From the NCBI RefSeq assembly GCF_964340395.1, contig NC_135567.1:15252806-15316805 (forward strand): a DNA stretch of 64,000 bases, read 5' to 3'. This DNA is from Glandiceps talaboti (lineage: Eukaryota; Hemichordata; Enteropneusta; Spengelidae). Below, in pieces: positions 38,103 to 51,006 of this stretch. The position numbers were made by a program, and so were the translations under genes. The number at the start of each line of letters is the position of its first letter. The first letter of the stretch is position 1. The notes under the pieces are model-generated. The model was not told the DNA's origin. It ran no database searches and saw only the letters and a list, made by a program, of their open reading frames with translations.

Positions 38103-38205
38103 GGTACCTGAACTAAGTTGAAGCAGGCAGACACAGGCAGCAAACAATGGAAGCATGCTTCCAATGTCTGCTGTCTGTGTCTGCCTGCGTCAACTTAGTG
38201 GTACC
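38103..38205. repeat. Hairpin palindrome, ~48-bp arms with almost no loop
   Basis: GGTACCTGAACTAAGTTGA, GCAGGCAGACACAGGCAGCA and CAATGGAAGC are mirrored by GCTTCCAATG, TGTCTGTGTCTGCCTGC, CAACTTAGTGGTACC. It could extrude as a cruciform. Confidence 0.78.
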
Positions 38206-38544
38206 TGACTACATGGCTGAGCTCCCGGGCGTTGGGTACTCACTCATGCAAAGGTGTGGTACGTGGTGGGAACTGTGTCCATAAACTTTTATGATTATCC
38301 ATGCTTTGTTCATCATTGCTATTTTACGTCATCTTCACAAATTCAGTGTTGACAGAAACCAGACACGTGATAAGCTCGAGGCTTGAATATATAAATGTTT
38401 GATTATCATCGCCAACCCACACAGTGTCTACATTCTTATCTACGATACTACGTCGCCATGGGAACGCGTTGCTATCGCGATAATGTCCTTACGTTGTAAT
38501 AAAAAAAATCTGATTATTGTTTCGTAATGTATTTTTAGGGTCGT

Positions 38545-38548
38545 TGCG

Positions 38549-38586
<38 letters not shown>

Positions 38587-38607
38587 CATCATCATCATCA
38601 TCATCAC
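38545..38607. repeat. (GTT)n then (CAT)n microsatellite
   Basis: GTT trinucleotides to 38586, then CAT trinucleotides. Confidence 0.9.
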
Positions 38608-39321
38608 CATGCCATCATCACAGGCATTTGTTTCCTGAGGTATGTATCAGAATATTTCTATCAGAATACAATAAAATGTCAATTTTGTCAAATTATTAAC
38701 CTCGGTTTGACTTCCCCGAGCTACCCAGTACCTCAGCTTACTGCTGGTGATCGCACATCCGTAATACTAGTAGTACACAGAACAACCAACATACAGCATA
38801 CACTATTTCCTTACACGTGATTATGTTACTGAAAATGCTGTCAAGTGGAACTGTGGAATAAATTATTTTCAGCTAGGAACACTTCTCCGTTAATAGTGTA
38901 AGTAGCAAACAAATAACTACAAAATGAAATTGGCAAGGAGGACATTTTGCATGCAAAGAGAAAATCGTGAAAAGCGATTTAAATATTGCCAATGAAACTG
39001 TATTGATTACATTTTATTTGTGTAATAACATTGTCCAATAAAATTCTTTTAGGTTTTTTACATCGTGCAACAAATATGTTTTGTGAAATATTTTGTTGAG
39101 GCATGTTTCTTGGGCAGTTTTTACATTTTTAGCATATTTCAAATAGCTATTCTATTATCTTCGTGTATTACGTTTCACTGAAGGGTGCGCACGCATCTGC
39201 ATACATGTTTATCAGCGCAGTGGGGGTATGTTCAAAGTCTGTGACAGCTGCCATAGTGAAGTCTTTTTCATTCGTGTGCTACCGGTATCACAGATAAACT
39301 CAACGCTAGTAAGCTATCGGA

Positions 39322-39517
39322 ATGGCAGACGTGCAGGTAGAGAGTTCCGCCACGGAAAAAATCTTCCAGGAAGGTGAAAACTGTAAAGGCGATTGGAAAA
39401 AGGCGACTGCAGATTACGATGAATCAGACGATCACTTGGAAATCATGGGAAAGCCGGTCATGGAGCGATGGGAAACACCATACATGCACATGTTGGCTAA
39501 CATCGCCTCGTCAAAAG
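39322..39517 (+). CDS. GAMT: GAMT coding exon 1
   Basis: Encodes residues 1-65 plus the first base of codon 66. It contains the GEN-C-DW segment and the [10 protein letters not shown] block that helps bind guanidinoacetate. The donor is AAAG|GTATAG, phase 1. I see no clear TATA box upstream, and the 5' untranslated extent is unknown. Confidence 0.95.
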
Positions 39518-42500
39518 GTATAGTGTTTCATTCACAATCTTTATTTTCGGTGGGAAATTCTTAACGTTGAAATCTCATATTGTGAGGGCTTCTTGTCGAG
39601 TGTGCGATTCACGAGCAGTGTTACGAATATATTATTACTACACGTTTTCATAGAGATTTGTTTCGAAAACCGCTAGTAATGATCATGCAATGCCATGTGC
39701 AGCCGGTCTCGCACGGCAACCATGTTGGCGATAAAATAACCTCGATGGGGTCACCAACTGTCGTATCACATCTTTGATCTCGCGACAATTTTATCGTAAC
39801 AACTGCCTTTTGTTGCGATGCGCTTTTGTGTCCCGTTTTAACCTGCCAGACAGTTTAATATTCAAAGGAATGTCTATTGCGAGCCTGTCGCGTCAAGGAC
39901 GGGTGCGCCTTTTCTGTATAGCACCCTAAAGTCTATCGTGTTTTTTACGACGCGTCGCACATGTTCGACCCACCACCTACCGTACACGTGTAGTTTGGTG
40001 AGGTCGGATACATCGACTGACCTCATATTGCACCGATCCTTGACATCGAGGTCAAATTTGCAATTGATGATCATAATAATATGACCTTTGACTTTTGAAC
40101 TCTGATGATAGGACAAGTTACTAAAGGTCACAATCTCACATGTTTGATGGTACCGGTATATTAATTAGTGTCTAATTAAATTTCAGCTTCATTTGTCTTT
40201 TTTGATTTAGAAATTAGTATTATCAACAACCCTTGAGGCATCCAGATTATGCAAGAATTAAATGGCCCAACTTGAAATGCAAAACTTGTGTTTTATATTT
40301 CCATTTTTTACAAACAGAAAAATGTTTGGGGTGGGGGGGGGGGGGGGGTAAAATGCCAAGCTTCTGAAGTATCAACATTTGTGTTTGGGTATCTGCTAGA
40401 ACAAAATGTGGGAAGGGGGTTTGTGATAACATCAGGACAGCTATTTAGAGTGGGTAGGTACATAATTGTCTGAGTGGCAATTATGGAATATGGTCTATTA
40501 AAAACACCAACAGATTCTATGAGGGTTAGCACTAGACTAGTACTAGGGTACATATTTCATTAAAACTATTACAGAATAGGGGTATTCTGGCCAACATTTC
40601 GTTGTTTTTGGGTCGAAGCAATATTTTTCAAAAATTAAAACAAGTAAAGAGATAAAATAAAATATATTCTCAACCTACCTATCCTGTTTTCGTGTTATCT
40701 GAAACACATAATTATATTTTCTTTTATCTAATACTTAATGCAAATTCCTTAACTAATGTAAACATTTATCACTACATGCCCAAACTGACTGTAAGATATG
40801 ACATCCATGCCACATTATTAAGCCAGTACTCGCATTATTTAGAAGGCTGATAGAGCTGAACAACACGACATATCTTACAGTCTAGCCTAAACTGTGACTC
40901 TCCAGAAGTTAAGCAATATTCAAACCCCCTAGCAAGGTGACAAATGTATATTTCCACCAATTTCATAAAATGTTGTCATTTTTCCCAGTACTCCTTAGCT
41001 TCCATCAAATTATACACTCCATTGTCAACTTATCAATACTCCCTAGCTTAACAGCAAATGTACATGATATTCCCCTTGAAATTATTTTCCCCACAATTTG
41101 CATGTCTGGACTCAAATGGTCACTCATGTATGACATGCCTAAGGAGCAAAAATTGTCCTCTTAACTTATCAAGACTCCCTAGCTCAGTAACAAATGTATC
41201 ATTTCCCCCAACAAATGATACTCCTTAGCAATCCATAAATTATCAATTCTCCCTAGTTTCAGTGCAGATATGAACTTAATTCATAAATTATAAGAGTCTT
41301 GCTACTCACAGTATTAGATATTTCTGTTTAAGTCTTTGTAAATATTGGATTAAAAACAGCTTGAGATGGAAGTAACCAGATTGAGTACTAGTGTGACAGT
41401 TGTGTTTGAATTGAATGAAATCTCAGCATGGCTTTCATCTTATTACCTACACACACACCTGGGTTCCAAATTGATTGTATCAATGCACTTTAAGTCTTGA
41501 CTCTGAAATAGTTATTGAATTTATTCTCGTTACCTGAAATACAACTGCTTGATGCATCATAAAAATAAAGAACATTCGATTTCTTGGTTGACAATGTAAC
41601 TTCCACTCCATGGGCTTCACATGCATTAATATATGTATAGGCACGCATGAGAATAAGCCAGCCTTCTTGTACTATTTTGACCCTCTAGCATGAGGTAAAA
41701 GCTATTTCAGGCACTGAGTATTTATTTACTATTTTAAGCATGTTCTATCATATACGATAATAATTAAATAAGTGAAAAAAAAGGAGAGATATTATATAAA
41801 TGGAAAATTAAATATTCAAAATGTATGAAATTAATGTAAGTTTTACAACAGCACTTTTGTAGTAGTAATTGGCTCATACAATTGGCTCATACAATTGGTC
41901 AAAATTGAAAATTATTTCAGATTTCAAATCAGTATGTAGTGCTATGAATACAGAAAGCAAGTATGTAGTGAGGAAAAAACGGCTCTTTCATTGACACTTG
42001 TGAGTTTCAACTGTATTTTAGTGTTACGCATTTACTAGCGAAAATTCTTCCATTTCTCAATTTGACGAGTTTTTTTTTAGAAATATTTGTATTTAGGGGT
42101 ACAAAACAGGTTAAGAAGTAAAAAAAAATGTTTGTAGAATGAGAACTAAAATGGTTTAAAATAAATGCCCCCACCCCCAAAGTAAAAGATTTTTTTTATC
42201 ATACCTTGAACTATTGATTTTGCTCTAAGTACATGTACATGTATGTAAATGGAGAAGTTAACCTGAACGGAAATATTGTAATATACAAAAAAGAATTAAT
42301 TTCTGAAGATATATGTTGTATGTACAATGTACTTATTTCAATGAGAGATTTTACAATAGTGTTGTGTACATGTGTTTAATTCATCACAGTCAATATTAAA
42401 ATGCTACACAGGCAAATAAATGTCAAATAAACCTGAATAGAAACATTATTATCTGAAAATGCCAAAGGGTAGACAACGATGATTTAAGTGATGAAAGTGA

Positions 42501-45500
42501 AATCCCAGAATAACAGATTTTTAAATTGGTTTTCGCTGTCTTCCACCCACCATTTCCTGCTTTTATCTCCCCATAGGCATCGCGTGATTTCTTGTTTCAA
42601 TACTGTACATCTAAAGTAATCGCCTTCCATTTCTTATTTTGCAATTCTAGTGACGTAGATAGATATGGTAATGTATTCGTTTTGACATCTTTACTTGCGT
42701 TAAAAGGATGCTATTTAGAAAATGTGGGTGAAATGAATGTATGTGCTATGCTCATCAATAGACAGTTTTATCCAAGTGTATTGCTTCAGATACAATTTTC
42801 TATTAATTTCCATCGGTCTAACAGACTACCATTGTATAAATTTGGTAGTGTAGATTTAATGTTTAGTAGTTTATGTGTGCTGGACTACTGCTAATTTGGT
42901 AATCTAGATACAATGTTTGGTAGTCTGTGCCCAGGACTACTGCTAATTTGGTAGTCTAGATACAATGTTTAGTAGTCTATGTGTCCTGGACTACTGTTAA
43001 TTTGGTAGTCTAGATACAATGTTTAGTAGTCTATGTGTCCTGGACTACTGTTAATTTGGTAGTCAAGATACAATGTTTAGTAGTCTATGTGTCCTGGACT
43101 ACTGCTAATTTGGTAGTCTAGATACAATATTTAGTAGTCTATGTGTCCTGGACTACTGCTAATTTGGTAGTCTAGATACAATGTTTAGTAGTCTATGTGT
43201 CCTGGACTACTGCTAATTTGGTAGTCTAGATACAATGTTTAGTAGTATATGTGGCCTGGACTACTGCTAATTTGGTAGTCTAGATACAATGTTTAGTAGT
43301 CTATGTGTCCTGGACTACTGCTAATTTGGTAGTCTAGATACAATGTTTAGTAGTCTATGTGTCCTGGACTACTGCTAATTTGGTAGTCTAGATACAATGT
43401 TTAGTAGTCTATGTGTAATGGACTACTGCTAATTTGGTAGTCAAGATACATTGTTTAGTAGTCTATGTGCCTTGGACTACTGCTAATTTGGTAGTCTAGA
43501 TACAATGTTTAGTAGTCTATGTGTCCTGGACTACTGTTAATTTTGGTAGTCAAGATACAATGTTTAGTAGTCTATGTGTCCTGGACTACTGCTAATTTGG
43601 TAGTCTAGATACAATATGTTTAGTAGTCTATGTACCCTGGACCACTGCTAATTTGGTAGTCTAGATACAATGTTTAGTAGTCTGTGTCCTGGACTACTGC
43701 TAATTTGTTGGTTTAGATACAATGTTTAATAGTCTATGTGTCCTGGACTACTGCTAATTTGGTAGTATACATCACAGGGGTGCATTATGCTGTGTGGTTT
43801 AAGGATTTCTTATACCAGTGACGGATACAAACTGTGGCTACAAATAAATGCACTCTCAATATGCTCTGCTCACTTCATACAAACACAAAACTATCATAAT
43901 ATATTTCATTTATTAAAATACTCCATTCAAGTTCAAGATCAAGTAAATAACATTTATTTTTTTTACTAGCACCATATGTAGGAGCTAACTTTTTTCTCAC
44001 AACAACACATTATCATGCAAATATGGTACACCCTTGGAGGTCAAGTTTATTGTTGAACTTGAAGACATTCCTTTGTCTTTGTCCCAAGGGGTTTATTCTT
44101 TATTCCATATAGTGCCAGACTAAAACTTTAAAGTCAATGTTGATCAGGGTACCCTCTAATGACAGCCAAATTTTGTTGTTGTCAGTCAAAATGAGAAAAA
44201 CTGGCATTTCTTAAGAGTCACCACATAGTAAGAGATAGGAGAACACCAAATTTTGGCGTGTCACTAGAAATTGTGTGCATCAGTGGTATGTCAAATTGGC
44301 TTAGAGGGAACACTGACCACATAGTGAGAGAAAGGGGAACATGAAATTTAGGTGCATCACTAGAAATTGTGTGCATCAGTGGCACATCAAATTGACTTAG
44401 AGGGCATACTGGTGTTGATATAGGCTAGATCCCCCATGTACCAGTACCCATATGGTAATGGATCATCTCAGCACTACATAGAGAGTTCATGAGATTGATC
44501 CACAGATGTACTAAACTACATGTAGTACATGTAGTGATGATAAAGTCTAGAAGCTGCATAGCATAGAATATTGATTGCAGTGGAAACATTTCTCCTGTGA
44601 CCCTATAGGCGACAGTTTGCCTTTTCAAACTGGATATTTGTAATATTTTTACATTACATAAAGGGGAGAACCACTCTGTATCTGTATCTGTATCTGTATC
44701 TGTATCTGTATCTGTACCTGTATCTGTATCTGTATCTGTACCTGTATCCGTATCTGTATCTGTGTCTGTATCTGTATCTGTATGTGTATCTGTATCATAG
44801 ATGTACAAGCACCAGTACTGGTTGTCTGTAACTATAATTAGATGATAGGCTCTACCAGTGGGACATCCCATTATCTCTTTACCCCACCATAAAGAGAGAT
44901 CTATGAGATTTGATGCCATAGAATGAATAGCACTAAACTGCTGTACTGGAGCTCTGTGTCAGAATTTTCCCTTTCTGTTATCAAGGTTTACCAACCATAA
45001 AAAAGCAGTTTCAGCATGTCTATAATCCAGTGTTTACATCACACTGCTGGGGGCAAGAGGTTTGGTAACAGTGTCAGTGAGACCAGATTGTGAAAATGTA
45101 AGGTGAATCCTCCACTGAACTGAACAAAAACAATTTCAAGTGCAGGACAAATTAACATAGTCAAGTTTGTGTATTGTGAGAGATAAGTACTTGTATTGTT
45201 TGTATCACTTCAACCCTTTTGTATTTAGACTTTCAAAGTGAAAGCAAGTCTTCCTTTTGTATAAATGTATTTAGTGTAAATATAGTCAAGGGTGAAAGTA
45301 GTGTCAAGTTAGTACATGTACAATCTCAGACCTCTTAGGAAACCTTTTAGTGGTCTGAGATGTACCAGTGTGTCCTCTAGTGATAGCCAAATTTTGTTGT
45401 GAGTCAAAATGAGAAAACTGGCATTTCTTGTGAGTCACCACATAGTAAGAGATAGGAGAACACCAAATTTTTGTGCGTCACTAGAAATTGTTCACTAGAA

Positions 45501-48500
45501 ATTGTGTGTGTCAGTGGCACATCAAATTGGCTTAGAGGGTACACTCACCACATAGTAAGAGATAGGGGAAGACCAAATTTTGGTGCATCACTACAAATTG
45601 TGTGTGTCAGTGGCACATCAAATTGTCTCGAAGGACATACTGTGTTCAATTGTGTTGTATTAGATAATACATGTAATTGACTGACTTGTAATCCCTATTT
45701 AGCATATACCAAACAGCTGTTAGCTATCCCAGAAAAAAACAATGAAAAGGGGTCAACTTGGCATTCCCAATTCTGTATACACATCTACCCCACCCTAGTT
45801 CTAAACTATGGTAGCCCCATGACAAGAATTGGTAGTTTGTGGACACGGGACTATAAGCTGCAAATTATAGTAGCCCCATGACAAGAATTGGTAGTCTGTG
45901 GACATGGGACTACTGTTAATTTTCGAGCCCTGATTCGGTATGGTAATAGCAGGCATGACATGTAAGATTGAAGAGAACGCTGCCCTCTATGGTGATTAAT
46001 AGTATACATTTTTACACTTGCAGGTGGTAAGGTCTTAGAGATAGGATTCGGTATGGCCATAGCTGCTACTAAGATTGAAGAGAATAACATTGAAGAACAT
46101 GTCATTATTGAGTGTAACGACGGCGTCTTTAACAGATTACAAGAATGGGCCAAGAAACAACCACATAAAATCACACCACGTAAAGGAATGTGGGAAGATG
46201 TTGTGCCAACACTAGAAGATAACCAGTTCGATGGTAAGGACTTGAAAATATTGATGTTTGAGTTTTCTGTTGATTTATGAATCATTTGTCTCTATTTTTC
46301 AGCTGAAGCATTGCTTCTGATTTGGGACTGTCTTCAGACTAGCTCAGTGCAAACACCAGCCTGACACTAATACATTGCACCTCACCAGTATGTGTTAGCA
46401 ACTGGAAGGGTTATTGTCGAATCCTATGGTAACACTAGACTAGCTCAGTGCTAACACTAGGCTGGCACTAACACCTCACCAGTATGTGTTCGTAACTGGA
46501 AGGGTTAATGTCTGCACCAGTCCTATGTTAACACCAGACTAGCTCAGTGCTAACACTAGGCTGGCACTAACACCTAACCAGTATGTATTAGCAACTGGAA
46601 GGGTAAATGTCTGTACCAGTCCTATGTTAACACCAGACTAGCTCAGTGCTAACACTAGGCTGGCACTAACACCTCACCAGTATGTGTTAGCAACTGGAAG
46701 GGTTAATGTCTGTACCAGTCCTATGTTAACACCAGACAATAGCTCAGTGATAACACCAGCCTTACACTAACACCTCACCAGTATGTGTTAGCAACTGGAA
46801 GGGTTAATGTCTGTACCAGTCCTATGTTAACACCAGACTAGCTCAGTGCTAACACTAGGCTGGCACGAACACCTCACCAGTATGTGTTAGCAACTGGTAG
46901 GGTTAATGTCTGTACCAGTCCTATGTTAACACCAGACTAGCTCAGTGCTAACACTAGGCTGACACTAACACCTCACCAGTATGTGTTCATAACTGGAAGG
47001 GTTAATGTCTATACCAGTCCTATGTTAACACCAGACTAGCTCAGTGCTAACACTAGGCTGACACTAACACCTCACCAGTATGTGTTAGTAACTGGAAGGG
47101 TTAATGTCTGTACCAGTCCTATATGTTAACACCAGACTAGCTCAGTGCTAACACTAGGCTGACACTAACACCTCACCAGTATGTGTTCATAACTGGAAGG
47201 GTTAATGTCTATACCAGTCCTATGTTAACACCAGACTAGCTCAGTGCTAACACTAGGCTGACACTAACACCTCACCAGTATGTGTTCGTAACTGGAAGGG
47301 TTAATGTCTATACCAGTCCTATGTTAACACCAGACTAGCTCAGTGCTAACACTAGGCTGACACTAACACCTCACCAGTATGTGTTCGTAACTGGAAGGGT
47401 TAATGTCTATACCAGTCCTATTTTAACACCAGACTAGCTCAGTGCTAACACTAGGCTGACACTAACACCTCACCTGTATGTGTTCGTAACTGGAAGGGTT
47501 AATGTCTATACCAGTCCTATGTTAACACCAGACTAGCTCAGTGCTAACACTAGGCTGACACTAACACCTCACCTGTATGTGTTCGTAACTGGAAGGGTTA
47601 ATGTCTGCACCAGTCCTATGTTAACACCAGACTAGCTCGGTGCTAACACTAGGCTGACACTAACACTTCACCAGTATGTGTTCGTAACTGGAAGGGTTAA
47701 TGTCTGCACCAGTCCTATGTTAACACCAGACTAGCTCAGTGCTAACACTAGGCTGGTACTAACACCTCACAAATATGTGTTAGCAACTGGAAGGGTTAAT
47801 GCCTTCACCAGTCCTATGTTAATATGTAACACCAGACTAGCTCAGTGCTAACATTGAACTGCCAAAAACTTTTCATTCCATAATTGTTTTACAGTTACCA
47901 TAATTTTTAAAAATGCTTTTGGAAGGTGGGTATTGCCTTCATACAGTAACACTGTGCCTGCATCAACTGGGTGTCAATTATACCAGGTTATCCGTGGACT
48001 GTTAACCTCTGATGACAAACTGAGACATTTTGTAACAAAATTCTTTATTTCTATTTTTCAGGTATTTTGTACGATACATATCCCCTCTCAGAAGCCGACT
48101 GGCACACTCACCAGTTTAATTTTATTAAGAAGCATGCGTACCGACTTTTAAAACCTGGCGGAATCCTTACATACTGTAATCTAACATCGTGGGGTGAATT
48201 CTTAAAAGATAAATATAACGACATTGAGAAAATGTTTCAGGTGAGTTTTGTTAACTTTCCTAAAAAATATCACTATACGAAAAGTCAAATTTACCCACCT
48301 TTACCCAACCTGTGACCCACCTAACTACCATCTCTATCAAGCGGTAGTACAATACGAAGTGACACTTTTGACTGTTTACAGCCCCCAGGGGAGAGATCAC
48401 CGGGGGTAAATTAAGTCAAAGGTGTCACTTCTCATGAGTCATACTCACCACATTTACACATCCTCTGGTAAAGATTTAATCTCGTGGAAAGACATGGTCA

Positions 48501-50089
48501 AATATGACTTTTCGTATAGTGTATATTAAAACTCATACCATGCACAGATAGAGAGACAAGTAGTTCATGTTGAGGAGTTACAAAGTGGTGTGACTGTTTG
48601 AGCAGCATATATCCTACAGACAATTGCACAATGTCACACAAGCTCAATAAACGAACTTTATTCATTTAAATGGGGGAGAGGGTCTGGCATCAATGCCATT
48701 GCTGAACTTCATTTTCGCACTTCTAACCAAATTTCGAAAACTTCCACTCCTTCAATGATAACAGGCTCTGTATTTACTACTGAGATGTTGATAAGTTGAT
48801 AAAAATTTACTTCTAATGTGAGACATAGTGCTGGGTTTCTGGTAGTATTTTAAATGTGATTACCACCATGTTTGTACATGGCAATGGTTTCTGTGGTGTG
48901 ACCTGCTATTTTCATGGTTTACATCGCATATAAAGTGTTGATGACGCACTTGTGAATGTTCATTTATTGGGGGGGGGGGGGGGGGTGTCCTGAATTAATT
49001 ATTGAGTTTGTGCGACATTGAGTGATCATTCCTTAAATTGGAATGCCACCCCAAGAAATAGAGACATTTTCGTACACTCTTGGTTCTGGAGAGTCATTTT
49101 ATGATTTTTACATCACCTACAATTATTTGCAATTTCAGAAAAAACTTCAATTTGATCTTGTGCATTTATAGGGTATCTTTGCTATAAGCTATTGCATCAT
49201 GGGAGTCAGCTGAAATAATATATTCAAATTGCACACTGAATAGTCATGAGTCCTGAATGTCTATACCCTTTAGTGTAAAACATCTCTCATGTCATGTGCA
49301 GTAGGATGCTGACTGATTTACAAGATTTCAAAGTTGAGTAAGTTACCAAGGTGCTATTTTACCACTGTTGCAGCACCCGTTTAGAAATTCCTCTGATCAG
49401 AATATCATTTAATCTGTAGTAGACAGTTAAAAACTGACTTTGAAGGTGCTGTAAAGTCTTTTCCATCTCACACTATCAAACTAACATACATTGATACAAA
49501 ACAACGGATGCTTCTGATGCAGGTTCTCTGCATCTTTTTATCAGTTTGTTTATTATTTTTATTTTTTATTATTATTCCCCCCCCCCCCATCTTTTTATCA
49601 GTTTGTTTATGTCTGAGAAAGTTAGTCATTGCAGTTTTCTATATGAGTCACTTACACAGATATAAGCAGACTGATAAATCTACATCAGAGGCACATGCTA
49701 TCATTTTTGTATCAATATATGTTAGTTTGATAGTGAGTTAAAGAGAAAAATTATTGGCACCTGCAAAGTTAGTTTTAATTGTCCACCACTAATAAAACGA
49801 TGTTCTGAACACAGTCATCTCTACATAACTACTGCAAAAATGGTATCACCCAAAATCTGTTATTTTTGATAGAGGTACTCAGTATAATTGTACCAAAGAC
49901 AGAAATAAGTCTGACTTTTTCTTTACTATATTTTTTTATGTTTTTCAGGAAACTCAAGTACCTCATCTTTTGGAGTCTGGTTTCAAGAAAGAGAATATCT
50001 CAACGGAAACAATGGATATCGAACCAGAGAAGGAGTGCAAGTATTATTCCTTTCACAAGATGATTGGACCAAAGGTCGTCAAAGAATAA
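39322..50089 (+). CDS. GAMT: Guanidinoacetate N-methyltransferase, complete four-exon gene
   Basis: Joined exons 39322-39517, 46024-46233, 48062-48240 and 49949-50089 encode 241 aa, close to the ~236 aa of vertebrate GAMT. The enzyme is cytosolic and transfers a methyl group from S-adenosylmethionine to guanidinoacetate, giving creatine. Seen in the sequence: the N-terminal [12 protein letters not shown] block (residues 44-55), SAM motif [13 protein letters not shown] (69-80), the acidic strand-2 end IIECND (93-98, E95 expected to contact the ribose), the substrate-binding LYDTYPL (138-144, D140), and RLLKPGG followed by YCNLTSWGE in exon 3. All introns are GT-AG, with phases 1, 1 and 0, and the joined frame is open throughout. 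The start has G at -3 and +4. Intron 1 is 6.5 kb and repeat-rich. Family assignment is by recognition of the conserved protein; whether it is expressed is inferred. Confidence 0.96.
40140..42840. other. GAMT intron 1, unique AT-rich part
   Basis: Includes a G-run at 40328-40348, a CTCCTTAGC/CTCCCTAGC-type scattered repeat at 40985-41270 and a short inverted GACTGTAAGATATG pair (40788/40865). No gene is seen. Confidence 0.55.
42845..43768. repeat. GAMT: 54-bp minisatellite, ~17 copies, in GAMT intron 1
   Basis: The unit is TAGTCTAGATACAATGTTTA, then GTAGTCTATGTGTCCTGGAC, then TACTGCTAATTTGG. Copies are 54-57 bp with scattered substitutions. A related GGTAGTCTGTGGACATGGGAC dimer lies at 45800-45915. 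Confidence 0.92.
44140..45650. repeat. Dispersed duplicated ~260-bp block in GAMT intron 1
   Basis: Two blocks (44160-44415 and 45366-45648), each itself a near dimer of CACCACATAGTAAGAGATAG, AACACCAAATTTTGG, TCACTAGAAATTGTGTG and CACATCAAATTG-CTTAGAGG. They are separated by unique sequence and a TGTATC hexamer run (44677-44797). Confidence 0.7.
46024..46233 (+). CDS. GAMT: GAMT coding exon 2
   Basis: The acceptor is TTGCAG|GTGG and the donor ATG|GTAAGG; both ends are phase 1. It encodes residues 66-136, with the glycine-rich SAM loop (EIGFGM), the acidic E95 and the WEDV segment. The reading frame continues past the donor for 14 codons before a stop, but homology ends at the splice site. 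Confidence 0.95.
46336..47862. repeat. GAMT: 99-bp minisatellite, ~16 copies, filling GAMT intron 2
   Basis: The unit contains CTAGCTCAGTGCTAACACTA, GGCTGACACTAACACCTCAC, CAGTATGTGTTCGTAACTGG, AAGGGTTAATGTCTATACCA and GTCCTATGTTAACACCAGA. It makes up about 84% of the 1.83-kb intron. Confidence 0.93.
48062..48240 (+). CDS. GAMT: GAMT coding exon 3
   Basis: The acceptor is TTTCAG|GTAT and the donor TTTCAG|GTGAG. It enters in phase 1 and leaves in phase 0. It encodes residues 136-195 with the YDTYPLSE active-site loop, the HTHQFNFIK helix and the LLKPGG methyltransferase motif. Confidence 0.95.
48271..48521. mobile_element. MITE in GAMT intron 3
   Basis: A perfect 17-bp inverted repeat, CACTATACGAAAAGTCA with TGACTTTTCGTATAGTG, flanked by TAT on both sides as a possible target duplication. 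A second inner hairpin, GTGACACTTTTGACT with AGTCAAAGGTGTCAC, is present. It starts 31 bp after the exon 3 donor. Confidence 0.7.
49949..50089 (+). CDS. GAMT: GAMT coding exon 4 and stop
   Basis: The acceptor TTTTTCAG|GAAAC has a strong pyrimidine tract. The exon encodes 46 residues from [12 protein letters not shown] to the C-terminus VVKE, then TAA. The stop codon overlaps an AATAAA hexamer (50085-50090) that is too close to be the likely cleavage signal. Confidence 0.95.
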   Translation, partial: ETQVPHLLESGFKKENISTETMDIEPEKECKYYSFHKMIGPKVVKE

Positions 50090-50374
50090 ACTTTGACCCT
50101 TCAACTTTGCACCTTGACCTCCCAGAAATAAGTATTTTAGGTCATTCTATTTATGAGAATAGGGGTGCTCATGTTTATTCATCAGGTGCATGTATCCAAG
50201 TCATTGTCAAATTTTCAAACCAATATCTCTCCACCCACCCCCCATCCACCATTGCTCTCTACTTCAAACCAATCCCTACCCCCACCCCACCCCTCTCAGC
50301 TCGTTTACACTTACAGACAGAAAATAATGAACTTTATGTAATAATATTACATATTTTAAGTAATCTTTGCAAGA

Positions 50375-50710
50375 TTAAAGTGGCCATATGGATGAGGATT
50401 AGGTATTTATCTTGGCTTTTTAATTTATAAAACAATTTTATCATGGCTTTTTACATGAAAAACACAACATATACCAAGTCCTTGTTTGTAACTCAATACA
50501 TTGCAAAAGACTGATAAATGTGTAAGATCTTTGTTATTGTTGGTACATTAACAAGTATTTGACACATTCTTTAGCTTTTTACAATATATTGAGTTACAAA
50601 CAAGGACTTGGCATATGTTGTGTTTTTCATGTAAAAAGCCATGATAAATATGTTTTTTAAATTAAAAATCCAAGATAAATACCTAATCCTCATCCATATG
50701 ACCACTTTAA
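50375..50710. mobile_element. TTAA-ended foldback MITE, copy A
   Basis: A 336-bp near-complete palindrome. It starts TTAAAGTGGCCATATGGATG and ends with the complement (CATATGACCACTTTAA). Long arms (about 150 bp each) carry an inverted copy of AACTCAATA-ATTGCAAA. It lies 286 bp beyond the GAMT stop, so it may be in the 3' UTR. Confidence 0.85.
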
Positions 50711-51006
50711 AACTTACCTTCCTGAGGGTTTTCGAGACGTGTCAAAAATGTCGTAGAGACATACTGAAAAAGTACATTTTACGTTTACATTTATCTTTGT
50801 ATAGTTAGCAAGGAACAATGTATTATGTACAGAAGCAAATTTCAACACAAACAAATTCAAGTTTGAATTCAGCCCAACTCGTATGTTGCCATGGTAATAA
50901 TATACTAAATATGATTGGATACATACACGTGTTTGAAACCAAAAGAATGTAAGTACTTTTAAAAGTTTGTGTATTTCTAACTCAATACTTTTGAAAAATA
51001 TTTCAC

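Noticed and set aside
50085-50090. AATAAA overlapping the GAMT stop codon as the functional poly(A) signal
   Set aside because: Cleavage there would leave almost no 3' UTR, and no GT-rich element follows closely. Kept only as a curiosity.
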